Part shown: positions 12,292 to 21,459 of the stretch, piece after piece | How positions within the stretch are numbered: position 1 is the first letter of the stretch | Layout: each line of letters starts with the position of its first letter | Origin: Chondrosia reniformis | Taxonomy: Eukaryota; Porifera; Demospongiae; Chondrillida; Chondrillidae | Direction: 5' to 3' | DNA: 64,000 nucleotides | Assembly (NCBI GenBank): GCA_947172415.1 | Contig: OX359201.1 | Coordinates: forward strand, 4,402,001-4,466,000 | Notes under the pieces: model-generated | What the model was told of the DNA's origin: nothing | Databases searched by the model: none | The model's input: only the letters and a program-made list of their open reading frames with translations | Translations under genes and position numbers: made by a program

Positions 12292-12730
12292 AGGAATGGC
12301 CGGGAAAAACATGGCCGCCCTATCCAATGTATTAGCAAACTGAAACAACACCTCATAAATTCCCAACGAAGCGATTTTCGGTTATATTCGGTTATTTGCA
12401 GCCATTAATGCACGATTTTCTAAATGCCAAAACATGTCTCGACGCTCTACACGCTCTACAGCGTTCAAAAAGCGGCTAATCAGGAATGGGCTCATTTCCA
12501 AAATTCATTTTTCTTCTTTTATTGAATAGACTAGCGCTAATATGCGAACTTATGCGGGCACGTACAAGTTATAAATCGTCATAAATACTTCCGAACTAGG
12601 GAATAGACAGCCCTAAATCCGAATGCGCTCTACAAGAAGCATGTTAATTGTGAAAATCGAAAATTGTGGTCTTCGAGGCCGCCATTTTATATAAGAGATC
12701 ATGGTTTTCGGCATATTTCTCTTGTCTATA
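12292..12730 (+). repeat. Interspersed element R2, copy A (~430 bp)
   Basis: From AGTAGGAATGGCCGGG to CATATTTCTCTTGTC. A second copy in the same orientation spans 16815-17257, and part of a third lies on the minus strand at 54790-54972. Shared landmarks are AATGGCCGCCCTA, CCAATGTATTAGCAA, TTTGCAGCCATTAATGCA and CTAGGGAATAGACAGCCCTAA. Its left end AGTAGGAATGGC is shared with other short TIR elements here (17376, 52766, 54484). No intact ORF; a non-autonomous DNA transposon family is the likeliest explanation. Confidence 0.75.
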
Positions 12731-12734
12731 GAGA

Positions 12735-13000
12735 ATAGGGAGCTGAGTAGTGAGGCCAAGATGAAAGTATATAATGCAGTGTTAGTACCAACCATGGTGT
12801 GTGGATGTTGAAGGACAGAGATAAGACAAGATTGATTGAAATGAAAGTTCTGAGGAGAGTGGCAGGTGTAACCAGATCGGATTGTGTCAGAAATGAAGTT
12901 ATAAGAGAGAGGTTGAAGCAAGAAGCAGTGGTAGCACAGGTGAAGAGAAGGAGAGAGGAGTGGAGTGAAAAGGTGATAGAGCCTGAGAGTAGATCCTAGT
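12735..13000 (+). pseudogene. LINE reverse transcriptase, C-terminal fragment
   Basis: The plus strand reads LSSEAKMKVYNAVLVPTMV, then after a stop/frameshift EMKVLRRVAGVTRSDCVRNE, then ERLKQEAVVAQVKRRREEW. This is the typical C-terminal end of non-LTR reverse transcriptases of the RTE/CR1 kind (family pattern EMRVLRRI.GVTR.DR.RNE, from memory). It carries a stop codon and lacks the catalytic core, so it is a dead 3' piece. Confidence 0.75.
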
Positions 13001-13104
13001 GAACAGGGTAATGAATGTCCGTCAACACCCATGTCTCACAATGAATCAGAATAAAATGGCTACCGGTAGCTTCCTGCGTTGGGGTACATGTTGTGATTGA
13101 CAAC

Positions 13105-13245
13105 ATACCAGAGCTATTGGAACAAAATCAGGCCAAGAACATTTTAGAGTAGGAGCATGGAATATTCGATCATTGAAGCACAAGGAAGCAGATGTGGTAG
13201 AACAAATGGAGAAGTATCGCTGGAAGTATCGGGTGTAAGCAAACT
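13105..13245 (+). pseudogene. LINE apurinic-type endonuclease, N-terminal fragment
   Basis: Reads HFRVGAWNIRSLKHKEADVV followed by EQMEKYRW, the N-terminal strand and first helix of the EEP endonuclease domain of non-LTR retrotransposons. It stops after about 35 residues. It lies downstream of a reverse transcriptase C-terminus on the same strand, so the two pieces come from different insertions or a tandem rearrangement, not one continuous element. Confidence 0.65.
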
Positions 13246-13798
13246 TGCTTGAAAGGCTGCAGTGAGTGGGAGATTGGTGAGGCAGTGATGATTATATTGT
13301 ATATAGATGCATCAGCTTCCACAGTTTGAGGTTTTTTTAGTCACCAAATCATTAAAAGACAGTGGAACATGCACCCAATGACATGCATGTGACTATGGAA
13401 CATATTGGACTGCAATACACAGTTGTACATGCTAAAATCAACCTTTAAAACCTTCCTATCCCGGCAGCCTCTAGTTAGAATCAAGTATAACAAAAAGTAG
13501 CTAGTATGCTTAAGGACTGTCTTGTGTTACCCCATATTGTGTTACCCCACCTCCAAAGAAATGTTACTACTATAAGACCTAAGGGTAGACTTATGTAATA
13601 TGTCCTATATAATTGTGTCTATAGTTAGGCTGAGTCTGTTTTACCTGTAAGATTACTAATAGATTTAATTCATAAAATTTAATTTGACTTACATTCCTTT
13701 CATAAAATTAAATTTCATCATGTGTCTTAGTTAACACCTTATTTAACTTTTGGCGCCAAAATAGTGTATATAAGGCCCCTAGATTTAGCATAGAGAGC

Positions 13799-14040
13799 CA
13801 AGGATTCACAGAAGATCAAGATAAAGAAAAAGACAAAGACTCCCAGGATCACTGATGAAGGGTGGAATTCCCAGAAACGGCTGTCTGACCCAGTGGAGAA
13901 GAAGATGAAAGAAGGGAAAAGAAGGAAGAAAAGACTCCTGTATCTTCATCCAAAGCTCTCTTCAGGTTTAGTTCCCCTATAGGCTCTTTTACAGAATAGG
14001 TATAGCATGTAGGAAAATGGTATCTTAGATTTTTCATGTA
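13799..14040 (+). repeat. Interspersed repeat R1, second full copy
   Basis: Near-identical to 3536-3790 over about 240 bp, including CTGATGA (13852-13858), the GGG/CCC hairpin and GAAAC (13874-13878). It ends just left of the candidate secreted-protein gene whose transcription runs towards it. Confidence 0.85.
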
Positions 14041-14049
14041 TATATATGA

Positions 14050-14413
14050 TCAGTTAAAGAGTTTTAAGAATAACTTACATATGGTTCTCTTTTGTCTTAT
14101 CAAGGGGGTCATACGAAAGCACGATATGGCCTCAAGCAGCTCGGAGCAGACCATATCTCGATCCAGATCCTCCAGCTCCTCCACTGAGGCAGTGAGGGAC
14201 ACTGTTTGCCGGCAGATATGTCTCAGATAGTGAGGGTCACAGTTTTGAGCAAGAACTATAAGAACACAAAAGGTAGCAGTGCACACTACACCTTGGTTAG
14301 GGAAGTGGGATGGCTGTTCTAACAGGAAGAAATTAAATTGGGCGAGAGCAATAACACTTACACTCACCAGAGTGGGTTGCTAGAAAGCCCAGGAGAATTG
14401 TAAAAGCGTACAT
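14050..14413 (-). CDS. Candidate small secreted cysteine-containing protein, family unknown
   Basis: Exon 1 is 14368-14413 and exon 2 is 14079-14255, joined in phase 1 (G + TT) over a GT-AG intron. The join creates a classic signal peptide MYAFTILLGFLATHSVLAQ, not present in either exon alone. This is strong evidence that the splice is real. The mature part begins NCDPHYLRHIC and contains cysteines in NCD, HIC, MVC, ISC and TIC contexts, with an acidic stretch VEELEDLDRDM. At 14078 a perfect GTAAGT donor follows; either it is used and further exons lie to the left (none recognised; a repeat starts at 14040), or translation reads on to a stop at 14050, giving 83 aa. A weak TATA-like TTTTATG lies 41-48 bp upstream of the ATG. 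No family recognised. Confidence 0.6.
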
Positions 14414-15627
14414 GATTTAGGCCACAAGGAAACGTCTGGGCCGCTGTTGTGTAGCATAAAAGAGCCTGACTTACTAACCTTTCACACGTAATGGTACAAT
14501 GAATACTATACTAATTATAAGGGGACACATTTCAGACTCTTTATAATTGTATTCATGGTCAGCTCCTGCCACAACACCACCTACTTTGTATACAATCACA
14601 ATTTATAGGTCATACCAAGATCTCTCCTTGACAAAGTAACAATGTGGTTGATGTCACTATACTCCCATGTGAATTGTATCCTAATGATAGTGTTTTGTAA
14701 TTCTCTGCCATCTCTTATTCAAATCCAAGAGATTTTCTAATAAATAAACTTGCAAAGAACTACATTAATAGTTAAAGCTTATTAGAAAGATTGCATTTGT
14801 ATGAGGATTCTTTAAAGTTGTAAGTCAGATTTAGCAGTATAGCATTCACAAAGTATGGTTTCCCAAAGTTTTCTCCATATGGCTTCATTTCTAGGAGCAC
14901 CACCAAATGTCCTTTAATGGCCGATTTCTTTGGTGCTGGTCCCAAAAGTGAACCACATATGGAACACCATACATGCATGTGCAAAATCATTTAATGTCTC
15001 CTCCCCCAATTTAACATGGTAACATAAATGTAAAATGATTTGTCTCTGAATCCATATCAATTCAGATGATGCATATATGAGAGGGAATTGGCCTGCTATA
15101 TTGTACATGCTATTTTTGGTGCACATGGCTTGTATTTTTTCACTAATTGTGCCTCTGAAGCCATATAAGTCTACAGATGTAAGCAAACTTCTGACCCTTT
15201 GATTAATCAATTGCATTATTTCTTATTTTTCATGCAATTAATATCACATATTTCTAAACCACAACTGTTTAAACAGAGAAGCCAAATAAATGTGTATGAC
15301 AAAAACGTTTAATTGTCAATGCTATACCCATTAACTATATAGTTAGCTATAGCTTAGATTACTGTTCTATTTTTGAAGCCCTTCATGTGCACACATGAAT
15401 AGGAAAACTACCAAACTTAACATCTAGGCATTGAAAATCTCCATATATAGGACAAGCTTAACATATATAGCTACATATATAGCTACATGCACATGTACTT
15501 TAAACTGATAAAGGATAAAGATGAAAGGGTGTGATCCTCACACTAAATTGACAGCTTGACCATGATACTACAGTGTGACCCTCACACCAAATGGATGGTG
15601 TGAAAATTCACACCATAGGTGTGAGTG
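14414..15627. other. Gene-poor stretch with one unassigned minus-strand ORF
   Basis: Contains a 100-codon minus ORF (14914-15216, starting MQLINQRVRSLLTSVDLYGF) with no recognised domain and no splice context, probably a relic or chance ORF. Around 15540-15645 is an imperfect palindrome built from GTGTGACCCTCACACCAAATG and its complement CATTTGGTGTGAG. Otherwise nothing identifiable. Confidence 0.4.
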
Positions 15628-15768
15628 TCATTTGGTGTGAGTGAATTGGGCCTCAACTTGGGCGAACCAGACTTGTGGATCAGCAGGCCAAAACGGGGGA
15701 ATCTTGACGGAAACGGCAGCAAGACTCACGGCTGGTTGGTTTGTCCCTTCGGGTTGCGGAGTTGCCAT
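15628..15768 (-). pseudogene. Ty3/Gypsy LTR retrotransposon, truncated gag start
   Basis: The minus-strand ORF begins [20 protein letters not shown] and continues [21 protein letters not shown], a typical N-terminus of Ty3/Gypsy Gag (PPFWPxDPxxWFxQxExQF). It stops after about 46 codons, so the rest of gag and all of pol are missing. Just upstream on the same strand is a primer binding site (15795-15808). A dead 5' fragment. Confidence 0.8.
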
Positions 15769-15794
15769 CGAGATCAGCAGTATCAGGTATAGAA

Positions 15795-15808
15795 CGTCGG
15801 GGTCACCA
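15795..15808 (-). other. Retrotransposon primer binding site matching tRNA-Trp
   Basis: Plus-strand CGTCGGGGTCACCA equals the 3' end of metazoan tRNA-Trp including CCA (from memory), so on the minus strand TGGTGACCCCGACG is a primer binding site. It lies 27 bp upstream of the gag ATG, two bases after a putative LTR end ...CGTCACA. Primer use of tRNA-Trp is known for the CsRn1 clade of Ty3/Gypsy. Confidence 0.75.
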
Positions 15809-15809
15809 A

Positions 15810-15915
15810 TGTGACGAGTTATATTATGCATGGTAACACTGCTTAACCGTACTCGAGTCACTTTCGGGCAAAAGATGATTATTAAGTTCTGTACAATAGC
15901 ATATATACATCACAG
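15810..15915 (-). repeat. Remnant of a Ty3/Gypsy LTR
   Basis: The plus strand begins TGTGACGAGTTATATT directly next to the primer binding site, as an LTR terminus should. The outer boundary is unclear; a CATCACA near 15908-15914 is one possible end. No second LTR copy is in the window. Confidence 0.4.
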
Positions 15916-16184
15916 AAAGTTCTAGAAGGCTAAATTACAAACCAACAGATACAGCAGCAATATAAAATCATCACAGGATGTTTACTATGCATGCAGTAGT
16001 TAGTTAGTTACTATGCTACAACTTCTTGCTTTACTTACCTTAATAAGCTTTCTGAAGCGAGGCATGTGTTTGCGTATTGCGTATGCCTAGTTGATACTAA
16101 AATGTATATGCATCATCTTCAGTCTATACTAAGGTATGAAAAGGTAATTGGTAGGCCATGTGTTCTACCTTGTATATACTACTA

Positions 16185-16318
16185 CTCTCTATATGCAGAA
16201 ATTGAGGATTTCAATGATTTTTAAAGCCTTCAGCAGTGTGACTAAAGTCATATACTGTGATTATACTAGGATTTATTTGCATCTCATCTCTATATATAAA
16301 TTTGTAACTTGCACTGGG
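16185..16318 (+). repeat. Dispersed repeat R3, copy 1 (copy 2 at 19486-19602)
   Basis: Two diverged direct copies share TATGCAGAAATTGAGGATTTC / CATGCAGAAGTTGAGAATTTC, GTGTGACTAAAGTCATA / GTGTGGCTAAAGTCGTG and GTAACTTGCACTG. No coding potential; probably a minor interspersed element. Confidence 0.6.
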
Positions 16319-16335
16319 GCTAGCATAGATAGATA

Positions 16336-16801
16336 CAGTGGAGATTGGGTTTAACGACACTCGTTTTACCATGACCAAAAAGTCAGTAAATCCAGTCTGT
16401 CACTAAATCCAATCTTCACCTTTTTTACAGGGCTATACAGGAATACATGCATAATACACAATGATATGTATATACTTCAATTCAGTCTGATTATAATTAT
16501 AGTCATATGCGTGATAGTAATTATGCAGTAAACTGGAGAAAGTGTGCGATTGAGGGCATGAATACAAAAATGCCAGTATACTCTTCGCACCTGCATCGAT
16601 TTCCTTCAGTATGGCGTACTTCTCCGCTACTGAAAAGCGCTTTCATTTCAACAACATGGTGAACAAGAAACACGTGCTCATTAATATTCATGCGCTGCAT
16701 GGTCGTTAAATTCGATGATATATTGAACCTTTCGCTCCAGAAAAAGGTCAGTAAAATCGATTTGTCGTTATTTTCGATGTTGTTAAACCTGTTCTAAACT
16801 G
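16336..16801. mobile_element. Tigger/pogo-type MITE
   Basis: Left end TA|CAGTGGAGATTGGGTTTAAC, right end GTTAAACCTGTTCTAAACTG. These are imperfect inverted repeats starting CAGT as in pogo/Tigger elements. A TA precedes the left end; the right flank is TT, so one side has mutated. Internal AT-rich sequence has no transposase. Confidence 0.65.
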
Positions 16802-16814
16802 TTTAGGTAACATA

Positions 16815-17257
16815 TGGCGTTCCTGCCACCAAAAAACAGCCGAAAAAATGGCCGCCCTAACCAATGTATTAGCAAGCAACACCTCATAAATCACCAACGA
16901 AGTGATTTTCGGTTATTTGCAGCCATTAATGCATGCTTTCCTAAATGCCAAAACATGTTTCGATGCTCTACACGCTCAACAGCGTTCAAAAAGCGGCTAA
17001 CCAGGAAAAGGCTCATTTCCAAAATTCTTTTTTTCTTTTATTATCGAATGGACTACCGCTAATATGCGAACTTATGCTGACACGTAATAGTTATAAATCA
17101 TCATAAATATTTCTGAACTAGGGAATAGACAGCCCTAAGTCCGAATGCCCTCTACGTATACAAGAAGCATGTTAATTGTGAAAAGCGAAAATTGTGGTCT
17201 TCTTGGCCGCCATTTTTAGATAAGAGATCATGGTTTTCGGCATATTTCTCTTGTCAG
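16815..17257 (+). repeat. Interspersed element R2, copy B
   Basis: Same order of landmarks as 12292-12730 (AATGGCCGCCCTA to CATATTTCTCTTGTC), with many point differences. Its left end differs from copy A (GGCGTTCCTGCCACC instead of AGTAGGAATGG), suggesting truncation or rearrangement at that end. Confidence 0.75.
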
Positions 17258-17375
17258 AGGTTATTTCGAGATTTTTGCCAAGAAAACTTTCAAATCAATT
17301 TAAACCAAGTAATTTTAACAGGAAAAAGGGGGAATACAAGTAAATAAAAAACATCTACGAAAAAGATGTTAGAAG

Positions 17376-17962
17376 TAGGAATGGCAGTGTTCACTAATAT
17401 CGCCTCAATTGCACACTTGAAGGTGTTTTCTACCTTCGTAATCCGCCGCTTTCGTCAAGATTTTAATCGTACGAAGTAAATCTTAGAGATGGCCTCTAAT
17501 ATAAGCGTTCCAAAACTGACTTGAAAATCGCCAGATATGTAACTATAAGAGGAAGAATTCGACGGCAACGTAGGAGCAAATATCGTTCATCGTTTTATTT
17601 AGCTGGTTATAAATAGTATTGCGTAATGAGGATATTTGGTAAATCTGACAAACCAATATTCCGCCAAAAAAGTGCTTGAACGAATTGTGGCGGGTTACAC
17701 TGTATATATGTAGACGCTCGGCTGGCTTTCTTTCTCTTCCTTTGCGTCGAACGTTGAACTAACGAAAAGGATTTAGAAACCACCTATACTAATACTATGT
17801 AACGTAAAGCTTACACAAAAACGTTTTCTACCAGATATGACCTTGAAAAATTGACGGCCAACAAGAGTCGACCGGAAATCGGTTAACTGGATATCTATGA
17901 GAACCAGCCAAGTAGGAAATACTTGTTGCAGATGTATTAGTGAACACTGCCATTCATACTAA
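17376..17962. mobile_element. ~585-bp TIR element
   Basis: Left end AGTAGGAATGGCAGTGTTCA followed by CTAAT, right end ATTAG followed by TGAACACTGCCATTCATACT. These are inverted repeats of about 25 bp with one or two mismatches. The interior is relatively GC-rich for the region but has no recognisable transposase. Target-site duplication not clear. Confidence 0.75.
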
Positions 17963-18489
17963 CATTTTTTTAAATGTTAATTATTTACTTGTTGTATATA
18001 GCAATCTCCAACTAAATATGATATCATTAAAATGACGAATTTTATTTAAGCCTTAACTCTTGGGCCATAAAACAGTCATGCTCAATAATAATGTTATTGG
18101 TCTCGCTCCTACAAAAGAATACAGTGCAGAATATTGGAGTAGTTTCGCTTAAGATGTAGTCTGAAAGCTTATTCCCTTTTTCAGTTACAGCAGGCAAAGA
18201 AGATGATGATGGAAGAATAAAAAACGAGAATGGGAGTTCATTTATTTGCCAGCGGAACACGGTCGCTTGTCTTAAACCAGGCCAGTTTATAGCGTGGCTG
18301 TTCTATATTGATCTCATCATAGCCTTGTTTCGGTGATTTTCAGCCTATTTCGGGATTTCGCTTCAATACAAATATGGAAAACGAACCATCCCTACATAGA
18401 GAGTACTACCGTATACTCTCTGATTTGTAATAATTGAATTTATCCAATGTAAATTTGTATACATACCATTCCTGGTAGTGTTGACTAAA
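17963..18489. other. Intergenic, no gene recognised
   Basis: Holds a minus ORF of 72 codons (18042-18260) without recognisable features and, near 18386-18425, CCATCCCTACATAGAGAGTA. That motif also flanks the right ends of AGTAGGAATGGC-type elements at 52825-52860 and 54955-54985, so part of this stretch is probably transposon-derived. Confidence 0.35.
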
Positions 18490-18803
18490 TCAATCAGTTG
18501 ACACACATTGTCCTTCAGCATCATCATCTCTTAAGTGTGTTGAGTTGTCACAACAGGGATTAGATGATGCAGGTTGACCAGAGAGTACAGGAATGTACCA
18601 GAGTTGGCTGTTACTACTGGTAGCAGGACTTGCAGTAGAAGTGCTGGTGGTAGGAACAGCTGTACGAGATATATAAAATGTAACCTGTTGGCTTATAGAA
18701 TGTAATTGTGGAGTATTTGTTTGGGATACTTACGTTTAGCCTCAACTCTCCATGCAAGTATTACAAGAGTAGTCAGTAGGGCTATGACTCCAACTAAATT
18801 CAT
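18490..18803 (-). CDS. Small secreted protein, 79 aa, two exons, family unknown
   Basis: Exon 1 18734-18803, exon 2 18490-18659; GTAAGT donor, CAG acceptor, phase 1, total 240 nt with one stop. Residues 1-22 are a clear signal peptide (MNLVGVIALLTTLVILAWRV then EA). The mature part has a Pro/Ser/Thr-rich segment (PVPTTSTSTASPATSSNS), likely O-glycosylated. A compact C-terminal part follows with LWYIPVLSGQP, an adjacent cysteine pair (NPCCDNST, also an N-glycosylation sequon), an acidic patch RDDDAEGQ and a third cysteine near the end. A TATA box lies 45 bp upstream of the ATG. The compact two-exon layout, core promoter and signal peptide support a real, highly transcribed gene. I recognise no family; a secreted matrix, mucosal or peptide-precursor role would be speculation. 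Confidence 0.75.
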
Positions 18804-18847
18804 GGTTCTTATATAGCCTTGTGCTGAGTCTCAGATCTGTTGGCTCC

Positions 18848-18854
18848 TTTTATA
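18848..18854 (-). promoter_or_regulatory. TATA box of the 79-aa secreted-protein gene
   Basis: Minus strand reads GAGCCTATAAAAGGAGCC, with TATAAAA ending 45 bp before the ATG, which predicts a very short 5' UTR of roughly 15-20 nt. The core CCTATAAAAGG recurs upstream of the astacin gene. Confidence 0.7.
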
Positions 18855-20483
18855 GGCTCATTTGGAGATGCAATTAACATTGGAATTATCAAGGATCATT
18901 GTAATTAGAGCAAAGCCTTGTATTCAGTATACGTATTTAGTGGCTTCTGGTGGAACTTGAATCCATTGTTAGCTAATCTGTTTATGTAATCAGTTTGGCT
19001 TCTAATGGACCACAAAGGAGGGTGCTTGCTGTAAACAACGTAATGTACCTTGACTGGTTTCTTGTAGACATTGGATCATCCTAAATTCTTATGCATAGAT
19101 ACATATATATGCTGGAGTATAATGTTATGTGTATATATATATATATATATATCTGTACATGTACTAAGCGAGACTGAGCACTCACAATGAATTAAGGGAA
19201 TTAATTGCATTGAACTTTGCAAAGGCTCTGATGACCAGTTAGGATTCATTGGTATGTCCTGGATATAGAGTTGAACCTATACTGCCCCCTCATTTACCCC
19301 TCCATGGCTAACAGCTATACCAAACCATCTATGCCAATCACACAAATGGAAATATAACCTAAGTTAGCTATGTATAGCTACTGTGAATTAGACAGACATA
19401 AAAGACTGAGGCCATTAATTTATTTCATGTACAATGTCCCGTGTGCAAGTTACCAAATGGTCTCTATATAACCTTGTTTATGTGAATGCATGCAGAAGTT
19501 GAGAATTTCAGTGTGGCTAAAGTCGTGTAGCATTTAATATACCTGATTGTGATTATTTTGGGAGTCACTTGCATCCATGTAAATTCGTAACTTGCACTGT
19601 GTACCATGTAATTAAACATGTATAATATTAAGTTGCATCATATATATGATGTTCACTTCGTTTGCTTTTTCTGTACAATGAAAATTTTGATCCAATGCCA
19701 TCCAGCGCTTGTAGACAGAGAAGAGGTCAGTAGGAAAGAGTTTACAGAAATGAAAGTAAGACTTTGCTCTTTTAGGGGGGACATCAAAGGTACATAGCTA
19801 TATAGAATTGTGGATTTGATAGCAGAAGCGAAAGTGGAGGAAATTAGACAGCTTATCAACAAATTGGAAGTATGTTGTGAAGATATTCAACTTAAAGCTT
19901 GGTGATTTGATGGACGGAAAAGTGCTGATAAGTCGAGGCAAAGGGAAAGGTATTATGAAAAAGAAGTGGAGACGGTAACGGGTGCAGGGGTCATGAAGAA
20001 AGACCAGGAGAGAAAAAGGAAGGGAATTAGGAAATCGTGTGTGGGGGACAGGCAGGTTAATACATGTCAGTCAAGTTCGAAGGGAAATAGTGGCCTCTGT
20101 TGGTTGGGATAAAATAGAGAGGGTGAGAGTCGAGAGAAATTTTAAAAGGAGGATTTAACGGTAAATATATAAAAGTGTTTTGAGCTAAATGACTCAAAAG
20201 CTTTTGGTTGAATTGGAATCACTATGGCATCACAACTATTGGAGAATGCAAATTGGGCTACGTATAGACTAGTCACATGAAGATAGCAACTGCAACTGTG
20301 GTGTATTGATGCAAAATATAATCAACATTTTATAGAACTGAGGTTTATCTATCCAATTTTGTTTATGTATCCTTTGTATATATATAGTGCTACATGGGGC
20401 ACGATATATATAGCCTTAGCTATAGTGTGCAACTGCACACGGTGCACTCAAATCAACAAAAATAAAAATAATAATATATAATA
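18855..20483. other. Intergenic, no gene recognised
   Basis: Includes a (TA)n run near 19131-19151 and copy 2 of dispersed repeat R3 at 19486-19602. The short ORFs here have no signal peptide, domain or splice context. The right end (20455-20490) is A/T-rich and abuts a LINE fragment. Confidence 0.5.
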
Positions 20484-21330
20484 ATAGCAGCACCCTTGTT
20501 GGTCTCTTGGGACCAGTTGTTACTCTCCATTGTTGCAAGATTACCAACATCAACTTCCATTCAGATGGTCCTTGTTGGCTTCAGGCCACCCTCCCTGTGT
20601 GGTCTGGTGGTCTTGGCATCCGAAGGGCCTCTCATCTTGCACCTACTGCCTTTTTGGCCTCAGCTGATGGAGTCCACCTACTGGTGCTAGACCTGCTACC
20701 AGATCATCTCTCAATATCCCCTTATGAGGAAAGGGATTCCGCTTTGAGACTCCTGTTCCAACTGTGTCTACTAGCCAGAAGGCCTGGGATAAACCAAGGA
20801 TAGACTTTTTGTTTGAGAGCATCCTTGCATCATGTAAGGATGATGTGTCTAAAGTGAGGCTGTTGGCGGCCAGCTCAGTAGAATCTGGGGCATGCATATG
20901 GTTAAATGCCCCACCAGTTTCCTCCCTGGGGCTGAGGATGAGTGATGAGGCCATACGGATAGCTGTGGCACTGAGAGTGGGAACCTCTCTCGGACAGCCC
21001 CACCAGTGTGCACATTGTGGCATTGAGGTTGATCAATTTGCCAGGCAAGGTCTAAGTTGTAGGTTCAGCCAAGGAAGATTTCCGCGCCATAACACAATGA
21101 ACAACATCATCCAACATGCCCTCACAGCTGCGAAAATCCCGTCTCGGCTAGGACCTTCTGGGCTTCACCAGTCAGACGGGAATTGCCCTGATGGAATGAC
21201 CATGGTCCCCTGGGAACAGGGAAAGTACTTAGTATGGGATGCCACATGCATTGACACTTTTTGTCAATCACACTCCTGGAGAGCTGCCATTGAGGTAGGA
21301 GAGACTTTGAAATACTACATTTGCATCTAT
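20484..21330 (+). pseudogene. Frameshifted 3' part of a non-LTR retrotransposon ORF
   Basis: The first frame (about 20507-20757) contains LPVWSGGLGIRRASHLAPTA, the second (about 20757-21381) SQKAWDKPRIDF, then CRFSQGRFPRHNTMNNII, CPDGMTMVPWEQGKYLVWDA and TCIDTFCQSH. This series is the C-terminal region seen after the reverse transcriptase of many cnidarian and sponge non-LTR elements (recalled pattern: PDG.....W..G..LVWD.TC.DT...SH). A frameshift near 20757 breaks it, and the catalytic reverse transcriptase is absent. Flanked by A-rich sequence on the left and (AT)n on the right. It lies just beyond the 3' end of the convergently placed astacin gene. Confidence 0.75.
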
Positions 21331-21459
21331 ATGCCTTCCAACATAAATACAAAGTTGTATGTAATTACAAGAGATCTATAATATATATATATATATATTA
21401 AAATTAAAAATCGTAAAAATTCACAGAGATAAATAGAGTGTTAAATGTCAACAAAGTGT

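Noticed and set aside
20643..21352. Minus-strand ORFs opposite to the LINE fragment
   Set aside because: Shadow frames of the plus-strand retrotransposon sequence, without features of their own.
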